Shown one piece after another: positions 1-10,490 of a stretch of DNA of 64,000 bases (its first letter is position 1; every line of letters starts with the position of its first letter). The DNA is from Steinernema hermaphroditum (Eukaryota > Nematoda > Chromadorea > Rhabditida > Steinernematidae). Where the stretch lies: positions 4,278,001 through 4,342,000 of the forward strand of contig CM059621.1 in the NCBI GenBank assembly GCA_030435675.1, given 5' to 3'. The notes below the pieces were generated by a model. It was not told where the DNA came from. It searched no databases and worked only from the letters and a program-made list of their open reading frames with translations. The position numbers were made by a program, and so were the translations under genes.

Positions 1-133
1 CTGGTGTAGCGTTGATGTCGAACTGGTCAGTGGCGGTGCGCTTCACGGGGCATCCGGAAATTGACGAACTTCCAGAAACGGCGGTGGACCATTTTCTTTG
101 CGGGCGTTTGGAGCACTGTTACGCCCATATATG
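1..133 (+). repeat. Dispersed repeat family R, partial copy
   Basis: The first 120 bases match the middle of the copy at 7180-7290 (a block around GTTGATGTCGAAC, then CTTCACGGGGCATC, then GGCGTTTG). The copy is cut by the window edge on the left and runs into the palindromic element that starts at 136. No coding capacity is seen. Confidence 0.7.
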
Positions 134-135
134 TA

Positions 136-1566
136 CAGTGGCGGCCATATAAATAGATACACCCCAGCGGAGAACTTTGAGTTGCCCAGTTACCCTTGTT
201 TTTGTTGTATTACTGGGAAGTAATAGGCACTAGTAGGTGCAGAATTTACTGGGAAATCTGAATATGCTGACAATTTTTCGTTCGGGACCAAAAAACGGCA
301 CCAAAGAACGTAATACGTTCGGACGGCTCAAATATGGCGCTATACACCTACGTAAAAATGAAAAAACAGTTGTATTTCATCAGATATGTCTCAAGAACAT
401 TAATATGTGGTAGAATAGGCCTTATTAGGGATAAGAGCTTCACAATGCGGCTGAGAATGAGAATCCACCAACCCCAAAAAATTCAAAAAGTTACTGTAGG
501 GCCCGTTTTAAAGAAACTTCGGGCTTTTCTGTACGAAAATTACCTGCGAATCGGCTAAAGCCACGTATAACACCGTTTTCAGCGTCGATAATTACATATA
601 CGAGCATATTAGATCATTTTAAGTGCTTATGGGTATCATTCTCCCTTCAAAGCTTAAGACCCCAACTAGGCCTGCAGTCTTGTCCGGGTCCCGGAACGAT
701 CTGGAAGAAGGTGTTTCCGAAATTTTCTTTCATTTTCATGTTGTAGAGCGTATGCGAAAACCCCTATTTATGTTCTATCCCATTAAAAATGGAATACATG
801 CGAAATTCGGTCGTGGACATCTCGTACCATGAAATTTACAATGGAAAAGGTCATTTTTCATAGGATTTTAGAAGATCCCGCTTTATTGCATCTGTAGTGT
901 TAGGCAATTATCAGAAGATGGCCAGAATAGGTTTTCGCATACGCTCTGCAACATGGAATCGATGGAAAAACCTGAAACTCGCGCCTTCCAGATCGTTCCG
1001 GGACCCGGACAAGAGTGCAGGTCAAGTTGTGGTCCTAAGCTTTGAAGGGGAAGTGATGGCTAGAAGCACGTAAATGAGCTCATTTGCATGCGTACGTAAT
1101 CTTCGACGCCGAAAACGGTGTTTTGCGTGGTTCTATCCAGTTCTCGGGTGATTTTCATACATGAAAGCCCGAAATTTGTTCAAAACTAACCCTATGGCAA
1201 GTTCTTAAATTTTGTTGACCGTGGTGGATTCTAGGAAGCGCTGTTTTGAAGCTCTTATCCCTAATAAGGCCTATTCTACCAAGTATTAATGTTCTTGAGA
1301 CATATCTGATGAAATACAACTGTTTTTTCCTTTTTACGTAGGTGTATCTATTTATGTGGCCGCGCCATATTTGAGCCGTCCGAACGTATTACGTTCTTTG
1401 GTGCCGTTTTTTGGTCCCGAACGAAAAATTGTCAGCATATTCAGATTTCCCAGTAAATTCTGCACCTACTAGTGCCTATTACTTCCCAGTAATACAACAA
1501 AAACAAGGGTAACTGGGCAACTAAAAGTTCTCCGCTGGGGTGTATCTATTTATATGGCCGCCACTG
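136..1566. mobile_element. Giant palindromic Tc1/mariner-type non-autonomous element
   Basis: The element starts CAGTGGCGGCC, ends GGCCGCCACTG and is flanked by TA at 134-135 and 1567-1568, as expected for the TA target of the Tc1/mariner superfamily. The two halves are imperfect inverted copies of one another over most of the 1.43 kb, with the centre near 850. The outer 220 bases of each arm are nearly identical. No transposase reading frame is present, so mobility would have needed an enzyme supplied in trans. Part of the right arm (1000-1210) also occurs inside the differently ended element at 7930-8622. Confidence 0.85.
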
Positions 1567-1912
1567 TATATTCGAACACTGTCAAATTAGAGCATATTTA
1601 AACTGTACTCTATTTTCAATGTGCCCACGCTATAGATATACATCGCATCTTGTGGTCTACGTCGAAGTCGTAACACTCATAATCCGTGTGTGCGTACATA
1701 CACATGCCTATTTTTTACGCTTTTACATCGCTACCATAATAACTCGACATCGGTTGACTCAGCGGTACGCGCCCTTTCTGTTTGTTCCCATACTACCGGA
1801 GAAAGTACGCTTTTCTTTCAGTTAAATGTCGTGTAGCCATGTTACGCCCATCACCATTCTCCCGCCATTTCGCTTCTATTACAGATACCATATTGCTTTA
1901 ACCACCGTAAAC
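1567..1912. other. Intergenic, upstream of the first srt gene
   Basis: AT-rich sequence with no gene-like reading frame. It presumably holds the promoter of the class T receptor that starts at 1913. An ACAG at 1881-1884 could be a trans-splice acceptor, but this is inference. Confidence 0.3.
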
Positions 1913-3137
1913 ATGGATGTCTACTTTTTTAAACCTGACGTCTACAATCGTTTCTACAATTGTTCCATGTACACAACAAGAGAGTGGAACAACTTTGGAG
2001 TTCAGCGGATAGGCGTCGGAGTCTTTAGCATCGTTCTCGGAGTGTTCTGCATAGTAAGACAGTATGGAACTGCTGATTAATTGTAGGATTATAGGCTTTT
2101 TACGTACCATGTGCCAGAACAATGTTGAAGCCAAAGTTATGGGAACTCCCATGCTACAAGCTGATGTTCTTGAATTCCATAATCGACATTTGGGGCATCG
2201 TCAACAGCTGTTTTCTATCTGGATATCTCAGCATTACCGGAGCCGTCTTCTGTAGTCACCCAAATTTCCTATATATTTACAGCGCGCTTATATTAGGTAG
2301 CGGATCAAGAACTTTAACGGATGTCGCTAAAAAGCACATGTTCAGGTCTTTGGGGAGCTCAGTGCACAACAGTAATCATTCTCGCACTCAACCGATGCGT
2401 CGAATTTTGGCAGAACCACTTCCTCACTCGGCTATTCGAAGGGAAAAATATGATTTTCTGGATGGCACTCCCCATTTTTTGGTTCTTCGTCATGGTCATT
2501 TTCCCAAATCCTTGCCCTTTTTCGTCTATTTCGAATATGTGGGTGCTCGATCCGTACTTCGGAATACCGGAAGTCGAGATCGATCGAAGTTGGGTAAGTA
2601 TGACATATGATTCAGATAAATAGTGTAAGGTTTAGTACTTCGACAGTGTTATAATTGACCTGAACAACACCGGAACTCTGATCCTGCTCATTTCTTCCTA
2701 CCTTTTCCTGATCATTTCGATTTGGGTCAGGGGATGGAGCTCCAGAAGTGCAACGATAAGCAAAGTTCAAAGACAGGTAGGTCATCAATTGATTAGTGTT
2801 CTAAGTTTGTGTGGCTCTTTAGATAACCATCCAAGCCTGCCTTCTCTGCTCGGTTATAAGTCTTGCTGGAGGAATCTACGTGTTCTGCATGTTGTTTCCG
2901 CAGTGTGCCGTTCCTATTCTACTGACTATCGACTTTTTCTTATGGCAGTGGGGATTCTGTAGGTTGCTGAACTCATCAATCGATCAAAGATGAATTATAG
3001 GCATTGTAATTGTGATCTACATGGTTATGAACAAAGCGCTACGACGTGGAGTCATTGAATTTTATGCTAACCTCATTGGATACAAGGTCTATGAAGAAAC
3101 GACAAGTACCGTTTCGCCTTCTTTTACAAAACATTGA
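1913..3137 (+). CDS. Serpentine receptor class T (7TM chemoreceptor)
   Basis: Exons 1913-2053, 2095-2296, 2346-2593, 2636-2776, 2823-2958 and 3001-3137 join in frame to 334 residues, close to the usual length of nematode Srt receptors (Pfam family 7TM_GPCR_Srt). Family features in order are an N-terminal YNCS..T..EW segment, a helix with YKLMFLNSIIDI, the stretch GAVFCSHPNFLYI, LALNRCVEFW at the end of TM3 followed by LFEGK, and a terminal helix with MNKALRRG. Introns are 41-49 bp with GT-AG ends. Srt proteins are thought to act as chemosensory GPCRs in ciliated neurons; the ligand is unknown. The frame is intact. A second, diverged Srt gene lies 2.9 kb downstream on the same strand. Confidence 0.88.
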
Positions 3138-3479
3138 TTCTGGAATGGCAACAGGACAAGAGTGCAAAACATTCCATCTCATTACTTATTTGTTTGCTGA
3201 GATGTTTCATCCTTTATTTTACCAATTCAGCGCGGTTTCCATAAGTCGACCTGTGAGAGTTGTATGAAGAAGTGTGCACTGCAATCGTAATCCATTCGAC
3301 GATTCTTCAAGCGGAACAACAAGCTGAAATGTATCGTACCCGGTACTGCGTTCTCTACCCCAATTTATGGGGGTGATGAAATATCTGCGCGCCCCATCTT
3401 GTTATTTGTCAACTATACACCATATAATAGAGAATGATTGTAATTTGTTATCAGATGTTCTCTTCGATAAAAAAGATCC
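3138..3479. other. Intergenic, no gene seen
   Basis: This holds the 3' flank of the first class T receptor. Small frames here have no family resemblance and I support no feature. Confidence 0.4.
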
Positions 3480-3870
3480 CCGGATCGGAAGGTGTGCCGT
3501 CGACGATGGTGGTGTCCGCAGAGCCTTCGATGTCCGGCGTTGCACACTGTTTTTTTTTGTCAACGATAAGAGTCGGCTTCCGAGTGTTCCAATTCCCTCT
3601 AGAAGCTGGGAGACTCACAACTGCCACAGGATTTCGCATCAGACCGACCAAATTCTCACGTAGCGTCGGGCGTCGGATTTCTCGCGTAGGACATCTTGTT
3701 GTCAGCGGTGGTGGGACTACGGTCTCCGGGTGTCCCAATTCTCTCTGGAAGCCGGAACACTCTAATCTTCCAAAGAGTTGGTTATCATAACAGTCGCATG
3801 CTCAGAGAACGACTGACGGACCGACTGCTCACACCGCGGGAAAGTGACGACTGTACCACTAAGGGACAAA
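3480..3870 (+). repeat. Dispersed repeat family R, 3' part
   Basis: Matches the second half of the copy at 7360-7590: a GTCCTC/GTGTCC..GAGC block, GGACATCTTGTT, GGTGGTGGGACTACGG, TGTCCCAATT, CTCTGGAAGCCGGA, then the GAGCGACC..GACCG tail. The short frames it contains are by-products of the repeat and not genes. Confidence 0.7.
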
Positions 3871-4603
3871 AAGACAACAAAAAAGTGAACGAGTGAACTA
3901 AAAAGAACTGAAATGTCTCAGCAACCAAAGAACCTTAGAACCAAAAACGCCCGTCACTGTTTCCATTGAACACGAAACTGGACAGACCTCACAGAAACGG
4001 GTAAGATGGAATCGGCATCTGCAACTACAATTCAGAAATGTAATGATACTACTAACGATGCTTCTAACATGCTCTTTATCGACTTCGAAACAAAAAGCTT
4101 TTAATGTTTTGATCCGTAGGTCGCCGGTTTGATCCTTAGTCGTTGTACCTCTACACTATCACTATTGTATGTAGACACCGTAAAGGTACACTACGTCGTT
4201 CGTCTGTATTCCAGGAACAGCCTTTGTATGTCAATTGTTTGGTGGGAGAAAACAAAACTATTATTCAGAAACAGGAAGAAGAAACAGAACATGTTTCGCA
4301 TATACCTTGTGATGCTTGCTTGCGATGATGTACTGTGAACGTAAATGTGTAGCGCGACATTTCTAATTGTTCTGGGGGCCCCGAACTAACTCCCTTTAAG
4401 TGTAAATAGGAAATTGTTAAAGTGATTAAGTGTTTCTTTTTCCGAATTTCCTGCGCTTTCGAATACTATAAAAAATTTTAGTTTGGTTCGTTCTATGAAC
4501 ATATGACTGCTTCTTTGTGTAACAGAATTTATGGATCACCCGCAAACAGAACATACTTCGCATACACCTAGGTTTTACCTTCTTTGCCTTTTTTATGCAG
4601 TGT
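3871..4603. other. Intergenic, no gene seen
   Basis: AT-rich sequence. A 60-base stretch ending near 4370 (TGTGAACGTAAA..GTAGCGCGACATTTC) recurs at 4886-4920 beside the tRNA-like inverted pair, so a small repeat family surrounds it. I see no protein gene. Confidence 0.35.
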
Positions 4604-4688
4604 GAACCAGGGTTGTGCGGAACAATGCGTGTCTTCGGAACCCTAAGAAACGGCTCGAGGCGGGTTCGAATCACCCTGAGGACTGACA
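4604..4688 (+). repeat. tRNA-like inverted repeat, left arm
   Basis: This segment and the reverse complement of 4803-4885 share the start ACCAGGGTTGTGCGGAA and the block AAACGGCTCGAGGCGG, followed by GGTTCGAATC. GGTTCGAATC is a near-perfect RNA polymerase III B box (T-arm). I could not draw a complete cloverleaf, so this looks like tRNA-derived repeat sequence and not a functional tRNA gene. Confidence 0.45.
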
Positions 4689-4802
4689 TTTTTATCTTCA
4701 GTCATTTTCATTGGACACTAGTCGCAAAGTTTTTCTTCTGTCTATTTATGTCAAAAGAAAAACTACGTTAATAAAATGGCTGTCTTGAACCGACGATAAA
4801 AA

Positions 4803-4886
4803 TGTTTGGTCTCAGGGGGGATTCGAACCCGCCTCGAGCCGTTTCTTCCGGTTCCGACTTCCGGATTACTTCCGCACAACCCTGGT
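4803..4886 (-). repeat. tRNA-like inverted repeat, right arm
   Basis: Reverse-complement partner of 4604-4688, separated by about 115 bases. Read on the minus strand it keeps the B-box-like GGTTCGAATCC. Internal differences between the arms (GTAATCCGGAAGTC against CAATGCGTGTCTTC) show that it is not a recent perfect palindrome. Confidence 0.45.
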
Positions 4887-5250
4887 GTGAACGTAAATTT
4901 GTACCGCGCTGTTTCGAACACTACTGGCTCCGTGGACTGGCAATGGTCAGATCTTTAATTTGGGACCTAATGAAGTTGCACCGACAGGCGGTAGATGTTT
5001 TCTGTAGAGGTACTCCGTTATCGTTTGTTATGTTGAAAGTGCTCAGTAAAGAAAAGTGCGCCATTGAAGGTGATCAACATCGAGAGCTGAATCCCACCGG
5101 TTGGAAAATGTGAATTAAATCATAGATCAAGTTTCGCAGAACCGTATAATTTTCAGTTCAATGAAGTGTCGAGAAGAGAGTCACACGCTTTGTTCTTTTG
5201 TTATAAACCACTCCAATATTCCCATGTTTACCAGTTTACTCGTGTCGACG

Positions 5251-5970
5251 TAGTCATTAAACGACTGCCAGATCACAATTATTGTGATTATGTTCCAAAA
5301 ACCCACGTTGTAGTGAAAAATTGTAGAGTTCCCATTCAATCAGCCATCCAATTTTTGGTTGATGAAATGAAAGAATAATAGAGTTGGAGTTAATCACAGT
5401 TCTTATTATGCGGAAAATGTTCCTTAGTCCATTTGGCACGCTCCATTTGAGACGCCGGCTCTAAGCTGGGTGAAGTTTAGCTCTAAGTTTTGTATGATGT
5501 TCTGGGCCCTTTTGACCGTTCAATTTTAAAGCTAAAAAATGCCTTCATTCCTAGTAAAATGTCATAAAATGAACACGGTTATGATGCACTCTGATATTAG
5601 TACATTTAGCAGATTCTTCGTGTAAGCGACTGTTGGATCACTCAGTGTTTCCGAAAAGCCACGTTGTAGTGAAAAATTGTACATGTGGAGCATGAGTTCC
5701 CATTCATTCAGCCATACAATTTTTGGTTCATGAAATGAGCAAATAACAGAGTTTGAGTGTATAACAGCGTTAGAGTTAATCACAGTTTTTATTAACGTGG
5801 TCCCATGCGGAAAATTTTCCCTGATCCATTAGAGACGCTCCAGTCCGGCTCTCAGTCTTAAGTTAAACTCTAAGTCCACTTAAGTTTAGTATGCTTTTCC
5901 AGGCCCTTTGAGCGCTCGATTTTAAAGCTAAGAAATGCCTTCGTTCCTAGTATGATGTCATAAGTCGCTG
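5251..5970 (+). repeat. Tandem direct duplication upstream of the second srt gene
   Basis: Bases 5251-5575 and 5625-5970 are diverged direct copies. Shared landmarks in the same order are CACGTTGTAGTGAAAAATTG, AGTTCCCATTCA, ATTTTTGGTT.ATGAAATGA, GTTAATCACAG, ATGCGGAAAA, TTTTAAAGCTAA and AAATGCCTTC.TTCCTAGTA. The second copy ends about 25 bases before the receptor start codon at 5995, so the duplicated unit contains or replaces the proximal promoter. Confidence 0.75.
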
Positions 5971-5994
5971 AAAAGGCTCATTTCAGGAACAAAA

Positions 5995-7051
5995 ATGAAC
6001 ATCATACTCTTCCACAGGGATGTTTACAACGAACTTTACCAATGTGATGCGCTTACGAAGGCAGAATGGTGCAAGTCGGGAACTCCGAGTCCAGTTGTGG
6101 GATCGCTCACCATAGGTTTAGGAGTATTGTACCTGGTAAACTGCCTTTTTGTAATGTGAATTGATGCTTTTCTAGGCCCTCTACTTGCCGGTTATCTATG
6201 TAATGGCTCACAAAAAGTACTTGAAGAAGTCTTGCTACAAAATCATGCTCTGTCTTGGCTTCTTGAACATCACCGTCATAGCAGTGGATTCGTTTATTGG
6301 TGGTGCCCACAAAATACATGGAACTGTGTTCTGTTGCGATCCGACGACGAGCTATCTCGAGTCCGTAATACTCACTGCTGCCTGGTGTGGCCAAGGAGCT
6401 GTCTGTTGCCTACTGGCTCTGAATAGGGTTATCGAAATGTTGGAGTTTCGATGCCTCAATGCGCTCTTCGAAGGAAAGAGAACGCTCGTCTGGATCTTTT
6501 TAGCCATCGGCTATACGGGATATTTCCTATTCTTCGTTCCGCCTGTTTTATCTTCTTCAGCAAATATCGGAGGGTCTTACAACGACACGAGAATTCCTAA
6601 AAGCAATGCGGCAAAGGTAATATTAAATAACTCAAATACGTCTTACTTATCCCCAACTTTTCCAGTACCTTAGCAACGCAGTGTACATCCACGATATCGT
6701 CACAGTAATTGTCATTTCTGTTATGTATGTTCTGCTGGTCACAGTAACGTTTTGGAAAACAAAGGACATCACAGCAAAGAACGTCAAGCGAATGAAGATT
6801 ATGGTGAGAGGAAGTTTGTTTGAACCATTGCTCATCTCATGAGGCTTCAGGTTGCAATACAAGCCTGCCTCATTTGCGGCATCGTCTATGCTATCATTAT
6901 TGCTTTCCTTGTCGCTCCGGCGAGTTTGTTCTTCCTGGTGTCTTTTTTGTTTCAAGCCAGCGGCGGTCTGGAAGTCGTCGTGTACCTAGCCTTCATCAGT
7001 GAAATGCGAAGGGATCTCAAGGAGTTGTTTGAAAATACCATGTACAATTGA
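5995..7051 (+). CDS. Serpentine receptor class T (7TM chemoreceptor), second gene
   Basis: Exons 5995-6135, 6176-6616, 6666-6803 and 6851-7051 join in frame to 306 residues. It has the Srt layout of the gene at 1913: LY.CDALTKAEW near the N-terminus, KKSCYKIMLCLGFLNI, GTVFCCDP, LLALNRVIEMLEF at the TM3 end, LFEGKRT, then three further helices. Compared with its neighbour, exons 2 and 3 are fused and the last two exons are merged, so introns have been lost or gained since the split. The C-terminal cytoplasmic tail (MRRDLKELFENTMYN) is short. Presumed role: G-protein-coupled chemoreceptor in sensory neurons, ligand unknown. The start ATG is the first in frame after a TTTCAG at 5981-5986, which could be a splice-leader acceptor. 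Confidence 0.87.
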
Positions 7052-7084
7052 AAACCATTTAATCTTTACTTTACTTACTTACTT

Positions 7085-7590
7085 ACTTTATTTCATGAAT
7101 CAAAGGCGTTACGCCTTGCATGACACCGAAAATAGACAACAGAGGATATCACTTGTAGACGGCTTCATTCCTGGCGCGGCGTTGATGTCGAACCGGTCGT
7201 AGACAGCGCGCTTCACGGGGCATCTGGGAATCGCGCATCTCCGGAAATGGCGGTGAAACTTCTTCTTCTCGGGCGTTTGCGGCACAGCGGATGCTTCTGA
7301 GCTCGCATATGCTTCGAAAAGATGAGTCTCTGGTCCAGAAGTTGCGTTTTCGTCGGTGGTGGCGTCCTCAGAGCGTCAGCGACCTTCGGGATGACATCGC
7401 ACGCAGCCGGATTCCTGGCGTCGGACATCTTGTTTGTCAGCGGTGGTGGGACTACGGCTTCCGGGTGTCCCAATTCCCTCTGGAAGCCGGAAAACTCATA
7501 CATGCCACAGGGTTTGCTGTCTCACCAACCGGACGCTCAGAGAGCGACCGGAGGGACCGACCGCTCGCCACCGCGACACGAGTGAGACTC
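7085..7590 (+). repeat. Dispersed repeat family R, longest copy
   Basis: Begins 33 bases after the receptor stop with TTTCATGAATC and a small perfect hairpin, AAGGCG TTA CGCCTT (7103-7117), and ends near the GAGCGACC..CGACCG block. Segments of the same sequence occur at 1-133, 3480-3870, 12025-12250, 32145-32365, 34815-34870, 36990-37500 and 40520-40720. No conserved reading frame runs through all copies, so it looks like a non-autonomous interspersed repeat of unknown class. Confidence 0.75.
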
Positions 7591-7929
7591 TTTTAACCAA
7601 TCATCCACGTTTATTTTGTGTCGTAAGAAATCGATCTTTTGCCAGGATTCTCGAGTTTCAATAGCTATACATAATGCCACAACAATGAAGCCGACACGGC
7701 TACATTCCGCAGTCGGCACCGGACCAACATTAAGAGGTGTCCTCGAACATCAAGAGAAATGCAGTGTGCAAGTCGCCAATCATATTGTGCGGTAGAAGTT
7801 TGTTTGATGTCGCGGCAAAAGCTGCCACGACCTCCAGTACCTCTACATATCACTATATCACACACATATCACACAAATATCGATAATATCTATGTTATAC
7901 ATATGTTTAAGATTGACTCTCCATAACTA
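7591..7929. other. Intergenic, no gene seen
   Basis: No coding or RNA signal recognised. The tract ends in a short CACATATCACACAAATATC-type simple repeat (7847-7885) just before the next element. Confidence 0.35.
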
Positions 7930-8622
7930 CAGTGTGCGTCATAATGATAGAGGCACCTAACTTTTCCTCTGTTTCTGGCGGGAGACGAACTTTCGGGAAA
8001 AACGGAATTCACCACTAGAAATGGAACCAAGGAAAAAAGCTGAAACCCAGGTCTCCCACATCGTTCTGGGACCCGGTCAAGAATGCAGGTCAAGTTGGGG
8101 TTCTAAGTTTTGAAAGGGAACGGATGCCCATAAGCACTTAAATGATTTCATTTGTACCCTTATGTAATTCTAGACGCCGAAAACGGTGTTTTGCGTTGTT
8201 CTAGCCAGTTCTCAGTTAATTTTCGTGAAGAAAAGCCCGACTTTTCTCCAAAACGGACCATATGGCAAGTCTTTACATTTTAGTAGGCGTAGACCAGATG
8301 GTAGTCACTAAAAACCCACAGACTATATTAAGCAGTGATTTTCTTTGTTCGTTCATTGTATGGGCGTTGTTGTATGGTTGATACGTGTCGATTTAGACGG
8401 GTTATTAACAAGTGCCTCTATCATTATGATGCGCCGAAGTCTGCCCATTTTGGAAAAGCAGCCCAGAAAATTGCAAAATTCCATCCGGAATTTTTTTTTC
8501 GCATTCGTACTACTGCCATTTTCCGCGTTCTTTCTAGTGGTGAATTCCGTTTTTCCCGAAAGTTCGTCTCCCGCCAGAAACAGAGGAAAAGTTAGGTGCC
8601 TCTATCATTATGACGCACACTG
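7930..8622. mobile_element. Tc1/mariner-type element, TIR starts CAGTGTGCGTCATAATG
   Basis: Inverted ends CAGTGTGCGTC / GACGCACACTG flanked by TA (7928-7929 and 8623-8624). The outermost 100 bases or so of each end (7930-8030, 8520-8622) are inverted copies. A second, internal copy of the terminal motif (GTGCCTCTATCATTATGATGCGCC, diverged) sits at 8411-8435. The core 8060-8285 is homologous to 1000-1210 of the larger palindromic element although the termini are unrelated. No transposase frame. GTGCGTCATAATGATAGAGGC-like ends are typical of internally deleted Tc1/mariner elements. Confidence 0.82.
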
Positions 8623-9351
8623 TATTAAACCCACTGCGTGTACAGAGTTTTTAAATAAATGTTTATTCACCCTTTTCATACAGTTTTGGGTCATTCTTTT
8701 GCAGGCAGTGTGAGTCATCATGATCTTGACCTTGTCAAATTTTATTATGTGCTGAAGTCTTATTTCCTTGTCTGAACATCTGCAACGACCGTGAACTTTC
8801 CAAGGTCAATGTTGTCTTAAACGAGAGAGCGGTGCATAACCTTTGTGTCTCTACGGAAATAACTGTCTGCGCATGCACACAATATTTTCACGTGCATTTC
8901 ACATCTGTTTCACACCGCCAACATGATAACCTGTTCTGTTTTTGTATCATTTCACCGGGCGGATGACCTCCATTCCATTCTGGATTCAGTCAACTATTGA
9001 ATTCGAGTTATATTTAAAATATCGAGCGTCTATTCCTTTTTCTAGTGAATACATCACTGTGAAATGACTTGTTGCTTCAGGCTGTTTGGCCTTGAACCGC
9101 GCAAAGCTTGAATGAGTTTCGTACAAGGAAAGGCAGTGTGGAAAGTTCCAGTTTAATTGAACAAAAGTTCTAACATTCCAATATCTTGTGATAGTGAGAT
9201 CATATCAATTGTAATAAACTAAGGAGTCGCCTGCATCTCTGTGGTAACTATCTATCGAGTTAACAAGCTGATACTTTCCATATTTACGACCGGCAAGTTG
9301 TACTTTGTACTTCCTTATAATAATGATTTATTATGTCTATATCACAAATCG
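8623..9351. other. Intergenic, no gene seen
   Basis: AT-rich sequence with no gene-like frame. It is the 3' flank of the minus-strand membrane protein gene that ends at 9352. Confidence 0.35.
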
Positions 9352-9758
9352 CTAAATTCGTGGGTGATCAATTATTCGAGTTTGCCCAGCAGAGACGTGT
9401 AGGTCGACGAGGATAACGTAGATAAGAAAGGGCACAATGAGGAGCGCTAGAACACAGCTGAGTGAGCAGAGCAGCCTTAAAACGATCGTTCGCTTCTTTG
9501 TCGTCCTGACCGGTTCCATCGAAAGCGTGGGGCGACCTAAAGCGCCTTGTTTTTATTTTCGTTTTCACCTATTGCCAACTCACATGCTGGTTGATCAAAA
9601 ACCAATCGTGGAGGGAGGACATACGGAAAGTCGTCTGGATTATAGGGAGGCAGAGTGACGGACACTTGATGTGGTAGAGCGGTGACTGTCTCAAAATATG
9701 GTGGTGGTGCCGGACCAGGCTGTGAGTCAATAGTTTTGGAAGAACTGAACGACGGCAT
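9352..9758 (-). CDS. Small single-pass membrane protein with PPxY/LPxY motifs
   Basis: Two exons (9584-9758 and 9352-9536 on the minus strand; 47-bp GT-AG intron) join with the correct phase to 119 residues. Neither exon alone looks like a gene, but the joined protein has a clear layout. Residues 1-75 are Pro/Ser/Tyr-rich and include PPPY at 18-21 and LPPY at 36-39, both forms recognised by NEDD4-type WW domains. A basic cluster (RTTKKR, 69-74) follows, then one hydrophobic helix at about 76-102, then a 17-residue tail. The charge pattern predicts a cytosolic N-terminus. I do not recognise the family. A role as an adaptor that brings a WW-domain ubiquitin ligase to a membrane is inference from the motifs. 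Confidence 0.6.
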
Positions 9759-10159
9759 ATCTGCAAAAGCGCGCTGTTTGAGTGGGTTAACGAAGAGTGA
9801 TGATGGACAGTAAGAGTATTATAAAGAGGGTCTGCGGGTGATGAGGTGATTGATAAGAACCCGCGCTCTTTGATCGAATTTGTCACGCCGCGATATTGTG
9901 AAATTCAATGACGAGGAGGAGGTTGTACGAGACATGGTCATAGTGGCAGGGAAGGAAATGAAAAATACTTGTTTTTGGGTATGTGGACAACAACATAGAC
10001 AACTAGGTAACCACTCCAGAAGACAATGGCTTTAACGACGATCCTGTGGAAGTGAACGATCGAGGAATTGAAGAATAGATCACAAGAGTTCATGGGATAG
10101 ATGCGGATAAAGAGCACATGAATATCTGAAGTTCAGCAGCAGTGCATTGACTAGATACA
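9759..10159. other. Intergenic, no gene seen
   Basis: Upstream flank of the small membrane protein. No feature supported. Confidence 0.3.
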
Positions 10160-10490
10160 GGGAGAAACCGCGTGGACTAAACTGCATGACGAGACAACCC
10201 TAGAGAAAGTCAGTTCCAAGATGCCGCAACACCTCAACGCCTTAATGTCCTCTTACAAGGGCATGACAGAGGAGGTAAGACACTCATTTATGCAACACAC
10301 TGAGGATGCACCGGCTCTGTGCATGAAGCGTGACGTGGCAAGGCACGACACACGAAATCTGCTCTCGTATCGCTCAACTTGAAGCACAGATGAAGAAGCG
10401 GCAAACTAACTCAGTACAGACAACAGAGACAAAGAATCCGACTAAGAAGTTGAAGGTGCCCACATTCAGTTTCAACTTCAATCAATAATA
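10160..10490 (+). pseudogene. Decayed retroelement gag-like fragment (tentative)
   Basis: In shifting plus-strand frames the segment gives stretches such as IAQLEAQMKK..ETKNPTKKLKVPTFSF near 10375-10485. The pattern KLxVPTF resembles the start of the conserved gag segment in nematode BEL/Pao polyproteins, where the motif is followed by a G-x-x-x-W run. Here the frame ends soon after, and frames are broken several times. No reverse transcriptase, protease or long terminal repeat is visible nearby, so this would be a small relic at most. Confidence 0.25.

Noticed and set aside
4100..4160. Possible tRNA T-arm (GCCGGTTTGATCC)
   Set aside because: No acceptor, D or anticodon arm could be drawn around it.
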